NCBI RefSeq assembly: GCF_006539925.1
Contig: NZ_BJNY01000007.1
Span: forward strand, 62,001 to 126,000
Direction of reading: 5' to 3'
Origin: Glutamicibacter uratoxydans
GTDB lineage: Bacteria; Actinomycetota; Actinomycetes; Actinomycetales; Micrococcaceae
Length of the DNA stretch: 64,000 nucleotides
The position numbers and the translations under genes are program-made. Each line of letters begins with the position of its first letter. Positions within the stretch are counted from its first letter, which is position 1. Below the pieces are notes generated by a model. It had not been told where the DNA came from, ran no database searches, and was given only the letters and a program-made list of their open reading frames with translations. This document shows, piece after piece, positions 1-7,843 of the stretch.

Positions 1-845
1 TGCCAGCGAGGCAGCGGCGGGAAGTAGCTGATGCGGCTGTACAGGTTCGGCGGCACTGCCAGCACGACCTTCTTGGCCTTCACGGTGACGTCCGCGCCGT
101 GGGCGACAACGCCTTCGTCGCTCCATTCCAGCTTCAGCACCGGGTTGTTCAGGAACAGGGTCTCTTCCGGCAGGCGCTTGGCCACCTCGATGGAGACGCC
201 CTGCATGGAGGTCTTCATGCGGCGGTCCAGGATGAAGTCTTCGTCGACCAGGTTGTCGAAGGAGCCTGCGGAGGATGCCATGAGCACTGCCTGCAGTGCG
301 GAGAAGGCGTGGGCGGGCTTGGTGAGCATGCCGCCGGCGATGAACAGGCCGATGTTGTTGCAGGCGGTCTCGTCATCCGAGTTGTTGCGCAGGAAGTGGT
401 GGAAGGAAATGGTGTCCAGTTCGGCGGCGCGCGGGTGCTCCCATGGCTTGTCCGGGTTCATTTCGGCTGCCAGCTGGTTCATCAGCTCGATCAGCTTGTT
501 CATTTCCGCCACGGTGGACTCTGCTACAGGGAAGTCGTCGCCCTCGTAGACGATCGCTTCGCCGGCTTCGGTGCGGTAGACGCTCTTGCCCTGCTTGTAG
601 CGCTCGAAGGTCTCAATGCCCAGTTCTTCGATCAGCGAGTACAGGCCGGTCTGGTCCGGGCTGATCCACTGACCGCCGATCTCGATGGTGGCGCCGTCCA
701 TCTGCTCGGTCCAGGTGCGGCCGCCAACGCGGTCGCGGGCCTCGAGCACTGCCACGGTCTTTCCTGCCTTGCTCAGCTCGTAGGCTGCGGTCAGGCCCGA
801 TGGGCCGGCACCGATGACAACGACGTCGCGTTCCAGATTCTTCAT
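1..845 (-). CDS. puo: Putrescine oxidase (FAD-dependent amine oxidase), 3' part cut by window edge
   Basis: This flavoenzyme oxidises putrescine to 4-aminobutanal (which cyclises to 1-pyrroline) with release of ammonia and hydrogen peroxide. The ATG at 845-843 follows GGGAGAG at good spacing, and 281 residues are visible. The N-terminus has the FAD-binding Rossmann motif VVVIGAGPSGL (residues about 8-18) and the ARDRVGGRTW glycine-rich motif. The stretches around CNNIGLFIAGGMLTKPAHAF and SALQAVLMASSAGSF closely match putrescine oxidase of Micrococcus rubens and Rhodococcus as I remember it. Those enzymes are about 450-480 residues, so the substrate and C-terminal flavin segments lie outside the window. 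The gene diverges from a TetR regulator at 954, and an inverted repeat lies between them. The family call is firm; putrescine as substrate is by resemblance. Confidence 0.9.
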   Translation of the reverse strand, partial: MKNLERDVVVIGAGPSGLTAAYELSKAGKTVAVLEARDRVGGRTWTEQMDGATIEIGGQWISPDQTGLYSLIEELGIETFERYKQGKSVYRTEAGEAIVYEGDDFPVAESTVAEMNKLIELMNQLAAEMNPDKPWEHPRAAELDTISFHHFLRNNSDDETACNNIGLFIAGGMLTKPAHAFSALQAVLMASSAGSFDNLVDEDFILDRRMKTSMQGVSIEVAKRLPEETLFLNNPVLKLEWSDEGVVAHGADVTVKAKKVVLAVPPNLYSRISYFPPLPRW

Positions 846-866
846 TTCTACTCTCCCTGAACCTCA

Positions 867-885
867 AAATGAATTTCGTTCATTT
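867..885. promoter_or_regulatory. Inverted repeat between puo and TetR gene
   Basis: Perfect 7-5-7 inverted repeat AAATGAA-TTTCG-TTCATTT in the intergenic region just upstream of the putrescine oxidase start. Its position between divergent genes suggests the operator of the adjacent TetR regulator. This is inference from symmetry and position. Confidence 0.5.
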
Positions 886-953
886 ATCTTTCCTATAGCA
901 TAGGGTACGAACTTGAACTTGTGAAGCATTCCACGTCAACTAGGTGGTCAACA

Positions 954-1607
954 ATGAGCGAACAGGCGCATCGGCGCGCTGGACGTCCCCGAAAAGCAGT
1001 ACTGAATAAGGAACGGATCACCGAGCACGCGTTGAACCTGGTCTCCACCGACGGCTACGATGCACTGACCATGAGCAGGCTTGCCAAGTCCCTGGGCGTG
1101 GCCGCCTCAGCCCTGTACAACCATGTCTCCTCCAAGCAGGACCTGCTGCAGTGGATCCAGGAACTGGTGATGGCAGACATCGACGCCACGGTCTTCGACA
1201 CCCTGGACATCGAGCCGGCCCTCATCCAGTGGGCCACCAGCTACCGGGACACCTTCGCCCGGCACATCCCGCTAATCCCGGTGATCGCCGTGCTGCCGGT
1301 CTCCGACTCCCCGCGCACCCTGGACATGTACGAGCGGGTGGCCGAGGCGCTGCGCGACTACGGGATGGACGACGGGGTGATCGTGCCAAGCATCGTCGCC
1401 CTCGAATCCTTCATCTTCGGTTCGGCCATGGACACCGCCGCCCCGCATGACATCTTTGAAACCAAGGACCACAAGGACGCCACCCCCAATTTCACCCAGG
1501 CCGTCGCCGACCAGCGCGCCACGGGACTAAATACCAGCGACGACTCCTTCCAGCGCGGCCTGGAAGCCCTGGTCGCAGGCCTCCTAGCAGCAGGGAGCAG
1601 ATCATGA
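954..1607 (+). CDS. TetR/AcrR family transcriptional regulator
   Basis: A one-component DNA-binding repressor of 217 residues. The start at 954 was chosen because AGGTGG lies about 7 bases upstream; an upstream ATG at 921 lacks a ribosome site. The N-terminal third holds a TetR helix-turn-helix: after RRAGRPRK comes the pattern LNLVSTDGYDALTMSRLAKS followed by a YNHVSSKQDLL recognition-helix end. The rest is an alpha-helical ligand domain with no recognisable specificity. It diverges from putrescine oxidase, so it probably controls that gene and itself through the repeat at 867-885. Its stop overlaps the next gene's ATG (ATGA at 1604-1607), so the two are co-transcribed. Confidence 0.85.
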   Translation: MSEQAHRRAGRPRKAVLNKERITEHALNLVSTDGYDALTMSRLAKSLGVAASALYNHVSSKQDLLQWIQELVMADIDATVFDTLDIEPALIQWATSYRDTFARHIPLIPVIAVLPVSDSPRTLDMYERVAEALRDYGMDDGVIVPSIVALESFIFGSAMDTAAPHDIFETKDHKDATPNFTQAVADQRATGLNTSDDSFQRGLEALVAGLLAAGSRS

Positions 1608-1822
1608 GCGAAGAACCCAAGTCCCGCATCTCCAAGATCACCGGAAAACAGTGGGCTTCCATCGCCCTGGTGGTGGTCGCTTTGGTCTTCATCCTGCAGA
1701 ACCTGAACTATGTGCGGGTGGAGATCTTCCTCTTCCACACGACCGCGCCACTGTGGCTGATCCTGCTCGCCACACTTGCCGGCGGCTACCTCATCGGCCG
1801 CTTCTCCAAGCGCAGGGACTAG
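1604..1822 (+). CDS. LapA-domain (DUF1049-like) small membrane protein
   Basis: A 72-residue inner-membrane protein with two hydrophobic segments (about residues 17-33 and 42-62). Between them lies the typical LapA/DUF1049 pattern FILQNLNYVRVEIFLF, and a basic tail GRFSKRRD follows. LapA-family proteins are implicated in lipopolysaccharide assembly in Gram-negatives; their role in actinobacteria is unknown. It overlaps the TetR gene by four bases, so translation is probably coupled. A strong hairpin terminator follows directly. Confidence 0.7.
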   Translation: MSEEPKSRISKITGKQWASIALVVVALVFILQNLNYVRVEIFLFHTTAPLWLILLATLAGGYLIGRFSKRRD

Positions 1823-1829
1823 GAGCGAA

Positions 1830-1866
1830 GGAACCCCGGAACGCTGTAGCGTTCCGGGGTTCCTTT
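1830..1866. terminator. Intrinsic terminator between convergent genes
   Basis: A 15-bp perfect stem (1830-1844 with 1849-1863, arm GGAACCCCGGAACGC) with a TGTA loop and a short T-run on the + side. It separates the LapA-like gene from the convergent small gene at 1870. Confidence 0.8.
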
Positions 1867-1869
1867 GGC

Positions 1870-2058
1870 TTAGTCCTCGACGATGGCCCACTCTCCGACT
1901 TCTTCGTTATCGGAGTCAAAGACGTCCTCCTGGGCCCCGGCGACGATGGGATACATCGTAATCTTCTCGGACCAGTCGCGCAGAATCTTCCGAAGCTCTT
2001 CAAGCGGCTTGAGCTGCATATTTTCAGTGTCGAAATTGACTTCCATAACAAAGCGCAT
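1870..2058 (-). CDS. Small acidic protein of unknown function
   Basis: Predicted 62-residue soluble acidic protein beginning MRFVMEVNFDTENMQLKPLE and ending with an acid-rich tail (FDSDNEEVGEWAIVED). The start at 2058 is preceded by GGAG at about 8 bases; the frame remains open upstream to 2157 but without a ribosome site. The pattern of a short beta strand, then a helix PLEELRKILRDW and a second strand, resembles many small actinobacterial unknowns. I do not recognise the family. It is monocistronic between two hairpins. Confidence 0.6.
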   Translation of the reverse strand: MRFVMEVNFDTENMQLKPLEELRKILRDWSEKITMYPIVAGAQEDVFDSDNEEVGEWAIVED

Positions 2059-2171
2059 GATGTGCTCCAATCCGTTCGGTTGCCGCCATACTATTCCTCG
2101 AAAAACTGAAATACGAGACTTGACAAGGGCTTGTCCAAACGGATTTTCGCAGAGCAAAATAATCTGGCCTT

Positions 2172-2206
2172 AAAAACGGAAGACGAGGCGTTATCGCCCC
2201 GTCTTC
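2172..2206 (-). terminator. Intrinsic terminator (minus strand)
   Basis: A 12-bp stem with one G-T pair (2179-2190 with 2195-2206), ATAA-type loop, followed on the minus strand by CGTTTTTA. It terminates the gene at 2227-2592. Confidence 0.75.
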
Positions 2207-2226
2207 GCCAGAAAAAATTCAGTTTG

Positions 2227-2592
2227 TTACTGCATCGGCAGGTTGGCCAGCGAACTCATCGCCTCCGGGCCGCCGATCTTGTACAGGGCAAGCAGCAGCC
2301 CGCCGAAGATGGTTCCCAGCACCGCGCTGAAGCCCAGCGAGATCTTGGCCAGCGAGCGGACCTCCGAACGGCTGATCGCTGCTTCGTCGTTGAGGTACTT
2401 TTCGGCGGAGCGGCTGAAGCTTTCGGCGGGGGTGGTCAACGCGGTCAGCGTGATCACGTTCGAGGCCGAATCGGTGGCGCCGTCGCGCAGGTAGGCGATG
2501 GTGGTCTGCTGCTTGCGGTTCTGGCGCAGCTTGACAATGTTTGCACCATGTCGTGCCAACAGAATATCTTCGCCCAGTGGGATGGTTCCCAT
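2227..2592 (-). CDS. Unknown protein with C-terminal membrane segment
   Basis: A 121-residue protein. The start at 2592 is supported by AAGGAG at ideal spacing; upstream in-frame codons back to 2763 have no ribosome site. Residues about 1-85 are hydrophilic (MGTIPLGEDILLARHGANIV...). One strong hydrophobic helix follows near residues 90-110 (ISLGFSAVLGTIFGGLLLAL) and then a short tail. This suggests a single-pass or tail-anchored membrane protein. I do not recognise the family. It lies downstream of ktrA on the same strand after a gap of about 195 bases, with its own terminator. Confidence 0.6.
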   Translation of the reverse strand: MGTIPLGEDILLARHGANIVKLRQNRKQQTTIAYLRDGATDSASNVITLTALTTPAESFSRSAEKYLNDEAAISRSEVRSLAKISLGFSAVLGTIFGGLLLALYKIGGPEAMSSLANLPMQ

Positions 2593-2787
2593 AACCGCCG
2601 CTCCTTCGTTGCCTGATTCTCTTTGCCTCTTGATATCAAGTAAAGCGCAGGAATTTTGACAACTTGTAGAAACCCCCTTGTTTTGTCGAGAACCACACAT
2701 CATCCTGTGATGCAATCCGCATGATTCCGGGGCTAAACTAGGGTTTCTGGTGAGCTGGAGCATAGCCGCGGCGCCGCCGCACCGGCC

Positions 2788-3486
2788 CTATTCAGGCAGC
2801 TGCCCGAAGGCCTCGGTGTCCTCGATCGGGCCGAGCACCAGGATGCGGTCCCCCGGCTTGAGCACCGTCGACGCGTCGGCATTCTGCCACTTGCCATCAG
2901 CATTGGCACGGGCTGCCACGGTGACCCCATAGTGCTTGCGCAGATTACTGTCCCCCAAGCGCAGCCCGTGCAGCACCTTGGGCGAATTCATCTTCACCAT
3001 GGCGAAGCCACTGTCGATTTCCACGTAGTCCATCATGGCGCCGCGCACCAGGTGGGCGACGCGCTTTCCCATGTCCTTCTCCGGATAGATGATGTGGTCC
3101 ACGCCCAGCTGTTCGAGGATCAGCCCGTGCTGGTCATCCAGCGCCTTGGCCCACACATGGGGAACACCCATGCTCAAGAGCTTGGAACAGGTCAGGATGG
3201 ATGCCTGCAGGTGGGTTCCGATGGCAACGACCACGCGGTCGAATTCGTTCAGCGACAGCTGCTCCAGCGCCTCACGCTTGGTGGCGTCGGCGCGGACCAC
3301 CTGGGTCAGCTCGCCGTTCAGCTCCTGGACGATCTCCGAATCCAGATCGATGCCAAGCACGCTGGTGCCCGACTTCATCAGCTCCAGCGCCAGCGAGGCG
3401 CCGAAGCGGCCCAGGCCGATCACCGCGACGGAGTCGGCCTGCGCGATTTTCTTGGCCGCGCCGCGGCCCGAAGAGAAGTTAACCAA
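2788..3486 (-). CDS. ktrA: KtrA/TrkA-type potassium channel regulatory subunit
   Basis: Cytoplasmic RCK-ring subunit that gates the KtrB potassium transporter through bound nucleotide (ATP/ADP, and possibly c-di-AMP at the TrkA-C domain in this family). I chose a TTG start at 3486: it follows AAGGAAAGG at about 7 bases and overlaps the ktrB stop by 8 bases. The resulting 232-residue protein is normal KtrA length. Residues 24-29 (GLGRFG) are the Rossmann nucleotide motif, and GIDLDSE carries the acidic residue ending strand 2. The last 80 residues (DYVEIDSGFAMVKM... to GDRILVLG) form a TrkA-C domain. Co-transcription with ktrB is clear from the overlap. Confidence 0.9.
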   Translation of the reverse strand: MVNFSSGRGAAKKIAQADSVAVIGLGRFGASLALELMKSGTSVLGIDLDSEIVQELNGELTQVVRADATKREALEQLSLNEFDRVVVAIGTHLQASILTCSKLLSMGVPHVWAKALDDQHGLILEQLGVDHIIYPEKDMGKRVAHLVRGAMMDYVEIDSGFAMVKMNSPKVLHGLRLGDSNLRKHYGVTVAARANADGKWQNADASTVLKPGDRILVLGPIEDTEAFGQLPE

Positions 3487-4849
3487 TTGCTGGCCTTTCC
3501 TTAGGTAGTTCAAAAACTGCTTTCTTGTCGCGCAGGGCCAGGGCCGAGCCCAGCGAGAGCACCCCAACGCGTCCCAAATACATCAAGGCAATCAGCACCC
3601 ATTCGCCGCTGGGCGGCAGGTCGGGGGTGATGCCGGTAGACAGGCCCACCGTGGCGAAGGCGGAGATCGCCTCGAAGAGGCACTCGTCCAGGGTGAAGTC
3701 GGTGACCACCAGCAAGATCATGGTGCCGCTCAAGACCGCCGCCACCGCCATGAGCACCACCGAGATGGCTTGGCGGTGCACCGAGCGGGACAGCCGCTTG
3801 CCGAAAATGTTCACGGCCGATTCGCCGCGCAGCTCGGTAAAGAGAATGAACAGCAGCACCGCGAAGGTGGTGATCTTGATGCCGCCGCCGGTGCCTGCGG
3901 GGCCCGCGCCGACGAACATCAGCACATCCATGCCAAGCCAGGTCGCTCCATGCATGGCGCCGATGTCGATGGAGTTGAATCCTGCGGTGCGGGTCTGCAC
4001 GGATTGGAAGAAGCCTGCCAGCACCTTGTCCTGGATCGGCATGGGGCCCAGCGTGTCGGGGTTGCTCCATTCCATGCCGGTGATGAACACCGTGCCCACA
4101 GCCAGCAGCACCGCGGTGCCGACGAGCACGAGCTTGGTGTTCATCGACCATTTCAGCCGGTTGCGCGCATAGCGGCGGATCTGCAGGATGACGGGGAAAC
4201 CCAGGCCGCCCAGGATGATGGCCGCCGCAATGGGAAGGCAGACCCAGGGGTCCGCGGCGAAGCCCACCAGATTGTCCGAGTACAGCGCGAAGCCCGCGTT
4301 GTTGAAGGCGGAGATTGCGTGGAAGGCCCCATAGGCCAGCGCCTTGCCGGGGTCATAGCCGTAGCCGAAGAAAAAGCGCCCTGCCAGCAGCAGGGCGATC
4401 GCGCCTTCGATGATGAAGGTGACCTTCACGATGGACAGCGAAGCGTTTTTGACGTCCTGCCCCTCCACAGCTTTGGCTTCGGTCTGGGTGGTGATCTTGG
4501 CCTTCAGGCTCAGCTTGCCCAGGATGCTCAGCGAAAACAGCGAAGCGACGAGCATGATGCCCAGGCCGCCGAGCTGGATCAGCACGATGATGACGATCTT
4601 GCCGAAAATGCTGAACTGCGTTGCGGTATCCAAGACCGCCAGGCCCGTCACGCAGACCGCTGAGGTCGCGGTGAAGATTGCGTCAATCAGATCGGTGTAC
4701 TGGCCTGTGCTGGAAGAAAGCGGAGAAGCTAAAAGCAGCCCGCCGATGAGGATCGTTGCCGCAAATCCAACGGCGACGGTCCGCGCCGGCCGCGCCACAA
4801 CATTCGAGCCGGAAACATGGATTCTCTGTTTCCTGCGGAGTTTGTTCAT
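3479..4849 (-). CDS. ktrB: KtrB/TrkH-type potassium transporter, membrane subunit
   Basis: A 456-residue potassium-conducting membrane protein of the superfamily of K+ transporters. The four pore repeats are visible through their selectivity-filter glycine segments: TSAVCVTGL, SAFNNAGF, QTRTAGFNS and FATVGLSTG. Hydrophobic helices flank each of them, and PAGTGGGIKITTFAV is the conserved TrkH/KtrB segment after the third pore. Potassium uptake is probably coupled to sodium, as in Ktr systems. It forms an operon with ktrA immediately downstream (8-base overlap). About 190 bases of untranslated DNA lie upstream; I saw no c-di-AMP (ydaO) riboswitch signature there. Confidence 0.92.
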   Translation of the reverse strand: MNKLRRKQRIHVSGSNVVARPARTVAVGFAATILIGGLLLASPLSSSTGQYTDLIDAIFTATSAVCVTGLAVLDTATQFSIFGKIVIIVLIQLGGLGIMLVASLFSLSILGKLSLKAKITTQTEAKAVEGQDVKNASLSIVKVTFIIEGAIALLLAGRFFFGYGYDPGKALAYGAFHAISAFNNAGFALYSDNLVGFAADPWVCLPIAAAIILGGLGFPVILQIRRYARNRLKWSMNTKLVLVGTAVLLAVGTVFITGMEWSNPDTLGPMPIQDKVLAGFFQSVQTRTAGFNSIDIGAMHGATWLGMDVLMFVGAGPAGTGGGIKITTFAVLLFILFTELRGESAVNIFGKRLSRSVHRQAISVVLMAVAAVLSGTMILLVVTDFTLDECLFEAISAFATVGLSTGITPDLPPSGEWVLIALMYLGRVGVLSLGSALALRDKKAVFELPKERPAIG

Positions 4850-4995
4850 GAAGTCTTCGTATCGCTCAAACCATCTGTCTACGACACGTAGAACAGCCTT
4901 ACGAATGGAAAACAGTACTCCTAGTTTGACCCGCTGCCAATAGTAATTCGCATCACATGAACCGCTGTGTTGGCCGCAGGAAAATGGGCAGAGAA

Positions 4996-5023
4996 AAGCG
5001 GAGGCAGTTCCCTGCCTCCGCTT
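4996..5023 (-). terminator. Intrinsic terminator (minus strand)
   Basis: Perfect 12-bp stem (4996-5007 with 5012-5023, arm AAGCGGAGGCAG) with a 4-base loop, followed by TTTTCTC on the minus strand. It ends the transcript of the gene at 5041-5280. Confidence 0.8.
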
Positions 5024-5040
5024 GCCTCAAACTAGCGGCG

Positions 5041-5280
5041 TTATGCCGTCTTCAGGTTGCGCTGCTTCTGCTCGTGCTTTGCTGCACGGACCTGCGCGGC
5101 CAGCTCAGAGGTTTCCAGTTCCTCGGGAGCGGCAATATCGTATTTCTCTGCCTTGTCCAGCAATCGGGCGCGGATTTCGGCTCGATGAGTGCGGTTGTAC
5201 TTGCGGACCATCACTACTGTCACAAGCGCCAAAACCAGCAGGGTGATCAGGGCAGTGATCGTCGTTGCTTCCATATTCAT
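5041..5280 (-). CDS. Small single-pass membrane protein, unknown
   Basis: A 79-residue protein with one N-terminal hydrophobic helix (about residues 6-24, TTITALITLLVLALVTVVMV) followed by RKYNR. A long charged helical tail follows (RARLLDKAEKYDIAAPEELE...AKHEQKQRN). The topology is probably N-out with a cytoplasmic helix. An alternative start is two codons downstream. I do not recognise a family. It is monocistronic, with a strong terminator 18 bases after its stop. Confidence 0.6.
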   Translation of the reverse strand: MNMEATTITALITLLVLALVTVVMVRKYNRTHRAEIRARLLDKAEKYDIAAPEELETSELAAQVRAAKHEQKQRNLKTA

Positions 5281-5541
5281 TGTCTTCTCGACCCCCTAAC
5301 TTCAAAGTCGAGAATGGGCAGCCGGCTGGCGGGCTAGTCAGCCTGGTTCACTTTTTGAACGTGCCGGCGCATCATCCTCTATATAGTGAAGAACAACAAG
5401 TTTAGCAGTTTTATTCGAATCAGCCGAGTTGGCGGTTCATATCCTCGTGTAATATTCACAGGATTTCTCCCGAAATTCCGCAGTCTCACGCCGAGCCCAG
5501 CGCAGTTTTTCGAAAATGTCAGCCTGCCTGCCGGCCGCCTG

Positions 5542-6030
5542 TTAGAATTCCCCGGTGCCGTGGCTGTGCTCGAAGACCAGAGAGGTCTGGGTGGTGGCCA
5601 CCGCGGGGTTTGCCGACAGGTTGTCCAGCACGAACTGGCGTACATCGGATGAATTGCGCACTGCAACATGCAGCACAAAGTCGTCCACCCCGCCGAGGAA
5701 GAAGAGCTGGCGCACCCCTGGCTTGCTGCGCATTTCATTGGCGAAGTTGGACATCAGGTGCCGGGCTCCCGGACGGATGCGCACGAAGATCAGCGCTTCA
5801 AGTTCCTGGCCGAGCACCTGCGGGTCGACCTCGATGGTGAACCGGGCGATCACTCCCGAATCGCGCAGCGCATTCAGTCGGGCCAGGCAGGTCGAGGCGG
5901 CGATGCCCAGCTCCTCGGCCAAGGAGTTGTTGGTCCGCCGCGAGTTCTTGGCAAGCAGCTGCAGCAGCTTCCGGTCGAGCTCATCGAGCTGCGCCGTGGC
6001 GACGTCACGGGAGTTGGTGCCGTTCAGCAT
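5542..6030 (-). CDS. Lrp/AsnC family transcriptional regulator
   Basis: A 162-residue feast/famine regulator. The N-terminal winged HTH is clear (LDELDRKLLQLLAKNSRRTN, then LAEELGIAASTCLARLNALR, residues about 15-60). A C-terminal RAM effector domain follows (VRQLFFLGGVDDFVLHVAVR, residues about 105-125). Members sense amino acids or related small molecules and form octamers. It sits alone, between a gap of about 260 bases and the DedA-like gene, with no obvious catabolic partner next to it, so its regulon cannot be deduced. The length is standard for the family. Confidence 0.88.
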   Translation of the reverse strand: MLNGTNSRDVATAQLDELDRKLLQLLAKNSRRTNNSLAEELGIAASTCLARLNALRDSGVIARFTIEVDPQVLGQELEALIFVRIRPGARHLMSNFANEMRSKPGVRQLFFLGGVDDFVLHVAVRNSSDVRQFVLDNLSANPAVATTQTSLVFEHSHGTGEF

Positions 6031-6101
6031 CCAGTTACACCTGCTTTCAGCAAGACAACACGCTTGAGAACATCATACGGGGCAGGCGCCAGCCGGCCGG
6101 A

Positions 6102-6572
6102 TCAGCTGTGGCTTGCCTGCTTGCGCCCGCGCAGCACAAGCCATGCAATCAGAGAAATCACGAGGACTCCGGCGACGATCCACGGCCAGTCCAAGGCGAT
6201 CCAGGCATAGAAGACCGCCATGCCGATGGTGGTGTAGATCAGCGCCCAGGCCAGCGCGCCGACAGCCACCGCCGGGATATAGCGGCGCAGCGGCATCCGG
6301 CTCATGCCAGCCGAGGCATTGACCGCTGACTGGATGCCGACGGTCAAGAAGCTCAGCGGCACCGCAAGCATGCCCCAGCGGGCGATGAACCGCTGGGCCC
6401 GCTGGTACACGGGCCCGCGCAGGTGGCGCTCAAAACGCGTGTGCTCCACGCCCTTGGCGATGCCCCGGCCCACCCAATAGGTGGTGTTGCCGCGGATGAA
6501 GGCTCCGAAGAAGAAAAAGACATAGGTCACCGCAAAGGGTGCGTCGTCGACCAACCATTTGATTGCGTCCAT
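6102..6572 (-). CDS. DedA/VTT-domain (SNARE-associated) membrane protein
   Basis: A 156-residue polytopic membrane protein of the DedA superfamily. The diagnostic VTT features are NTTYWVGRGIAKG, the arginine/glycine segment RFIARWGMLAVPLSFLTVGI and the conserved VNASAGMSRMPLRRYIPAV with its G-x-x-x-R pattern. DedA proteins are implicated in membrane homeostasis and lipid (polyprenyl phosphate) scrambling. It lies only 2 bases after the upstream MFS gene and is the last gene of an apparent four-gene operon with Rieske ferredoxin, ferredoxin reductase and MFS transporter. It is shorter than a typical DedA protein of about 200 residues, lacking some of the N-terminus. Confidence 0.75.
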   Translation of the reverse strand: MDAIKWLVDDAPFAVTYVFFFFGAFIRGNTTYWVGRGIAKGVEHTRFERHLRGPVYQRAQRFIARWGMLAVPLSFLTVGIQSAVNASAGMSRMPLRRYIPAVAVGALAWALIYTTIGMAVFYAWIALDWPWIVAGVLVISLIAWLVLRGRKQASHS

Positions 6573-6574
6573 GG

Positions 6575-7837
6575 CTAGGGGACGCTCTTGATTTGGCGCA
6601 CCAGCACGGCGCCGACCAGCGAGATAATCGCCGAGATGATGAACAGCGTCGGATAGCCTCCGAACCAGGTGACCGACAGCCAGGCAATGAGCGGAGCGAC
6701 CACCTGCGGCAGCGAGTTGGCGATATTGATGACGCCCAGGTCCTTGCCGCGCGAGTCGGCGAAGGGAAGCACCTGGGTCAGCAGCGCAAAGTCCACCGCA
6801 AGGTAGGAGCCGAAGCCGATGCCCAGCAGCACCGCCGCGGCGATGGCCACCGGGAAGGTGCTGGCCAGCGACAGGGTCAGCGCGGCTGCCGCGACAATCA
6901 CCGAGGAGATGATCACGTACTTTTTCCGCTGGCCGTCCTTATCGGACAACTTGCCGGAAATCACGGAAGAAAATATCACGCAGAACGCATATACTGCGGT
7001 CAACACCAGAACACCTTGAGCTGGATCGGGATAGCGGACGGCGTCCTGCAGGAAGTAGAGCAGGTAGACCAGGCACAGCTGGCATCCCAGGTAGAGCATG
7101 AAGCGGGTCAGCCAGGCCCATCCGAAGCCCTTGTGCTTGACCGGGTTGATCCAGAAGCTCTTGACGAACTCCCCAAACTTCAGCGGCTCCAGCGCCCCCT
7201 TGGGCAGCGGCACGTCCTTGCGCATCATGACATAGGGGATGGAGCACAGCGCCACCGCGGTGGCCACAATCGCGTAGCCGAAGACCAGGTCCTGGGCGGC
7301 GACCATGCCGATGACCGCGCCGATCAGCGAACCCATGGTCTGGCCCAGGGCGACCAGGCCGCCGACCACGCCGCGCTGCTCCACCGGAACCTTGTCGGGA
7401 ATGGCGGCGAAGATCGCCGCCAGCGCGGCATTGCCCGCAGCCTGCATCAGAGCCCAGCCCAGCACCAGCATGCTCACGGTCTGCGCGGTGGACATCAGCA
7501 GCAGCGCCAGCGCCGCACAGATGGTTCCGCAGAAGACCCATGGGATGCGCCGGCCGTAGCGCGAGGTGCTGCGGTCGCTGAGCGCGCCGAACAGCGGGTT
7601 GGCCACCAGCGAGACGGCCGCGCCCACGCCGGTGACCAGCGAGAGGATCGCATTCTTCTGGCTTGCGTCCAGCTGCTGCGCATGGAGCCCCAGCAGCACC
7701 TGGATCGGCGCGAAGAAGCCGATGTTGATGCCTACGTGGACGACCACCAGTGCGGTGATCCATCCTGCCCCAACCCGCCGGGTGGGTATCTGCAATGCTG
7801 CTGGGACGGCAGGGACGTCCTGTGCTCCTGCGGTCAT
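6575..7837 (-). CDS. MFS transporter (sugar/cation symporter-like)
   Basis: A 420-residue twelve-helix major facilitator. The loop between helices 2 and 3 carries LFGALSDRSTSRYGRR, a form of the MFS motif seen in glycoside-pentoside-hexuronide-like and related sugar transporters. A second copy (ISGKLSDKDGQRKKY) begins the C-terminal half. An N-terminal hydrophilic stretch of about 25 residues precedes helix 1. It is the third gene of the operon Rieske ferredoxin - reductase - MFS - DedA-like, so it may import the substrate of the redox pair. Its substrate cannot be read from the sequence. Confidence 0.8.
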   Translation of the reverse strand: MTAGAQDVPAVPAALQIPTRRVGAGWITALVVVHVGINIGFFAPIQVLLGLHAQQLDASQKNAILSLVTGVGAAVSLVANPLFGALSDRSTSRYGRRIPWVFCGTICAALALLLMSTAQTVSMLVLGWALMQAAGNAALAAIFAAIPDKVPVEQRGVVGGLVALGQTMGSLIGAVIGMVAAQDLVFGYAIVATAVALCSIPYVMMRKDVPLPKGALEPLKFGEFVKSFWINPVKHKGFGWAWLTRFMLYLGCQLCLVYLLYFLQDAVRYPDPAQGVLVLTAVYAFCVIFSSVISGKLSDKDGQRKKYVIISSVIVAAAALTLSLASTFPVAIAAAVLLGIGFGSYLAVDFALLTQVLPFADSRGKDLGVINIANSLPQVVAPLIAWLSVTWFGGYPTLFIISAIISLVGAVLVRQIKSVP

Positions 7838-7843
7838 TGGCGG

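Noticed and set aside
4850-5040. Possible c-di-AMP (ydaO) riboswitch before ktrB
   Set aside because: The leader is short and lacks the conserved ydaO words; nothing beyond a terminator for the upstream gene is visible.
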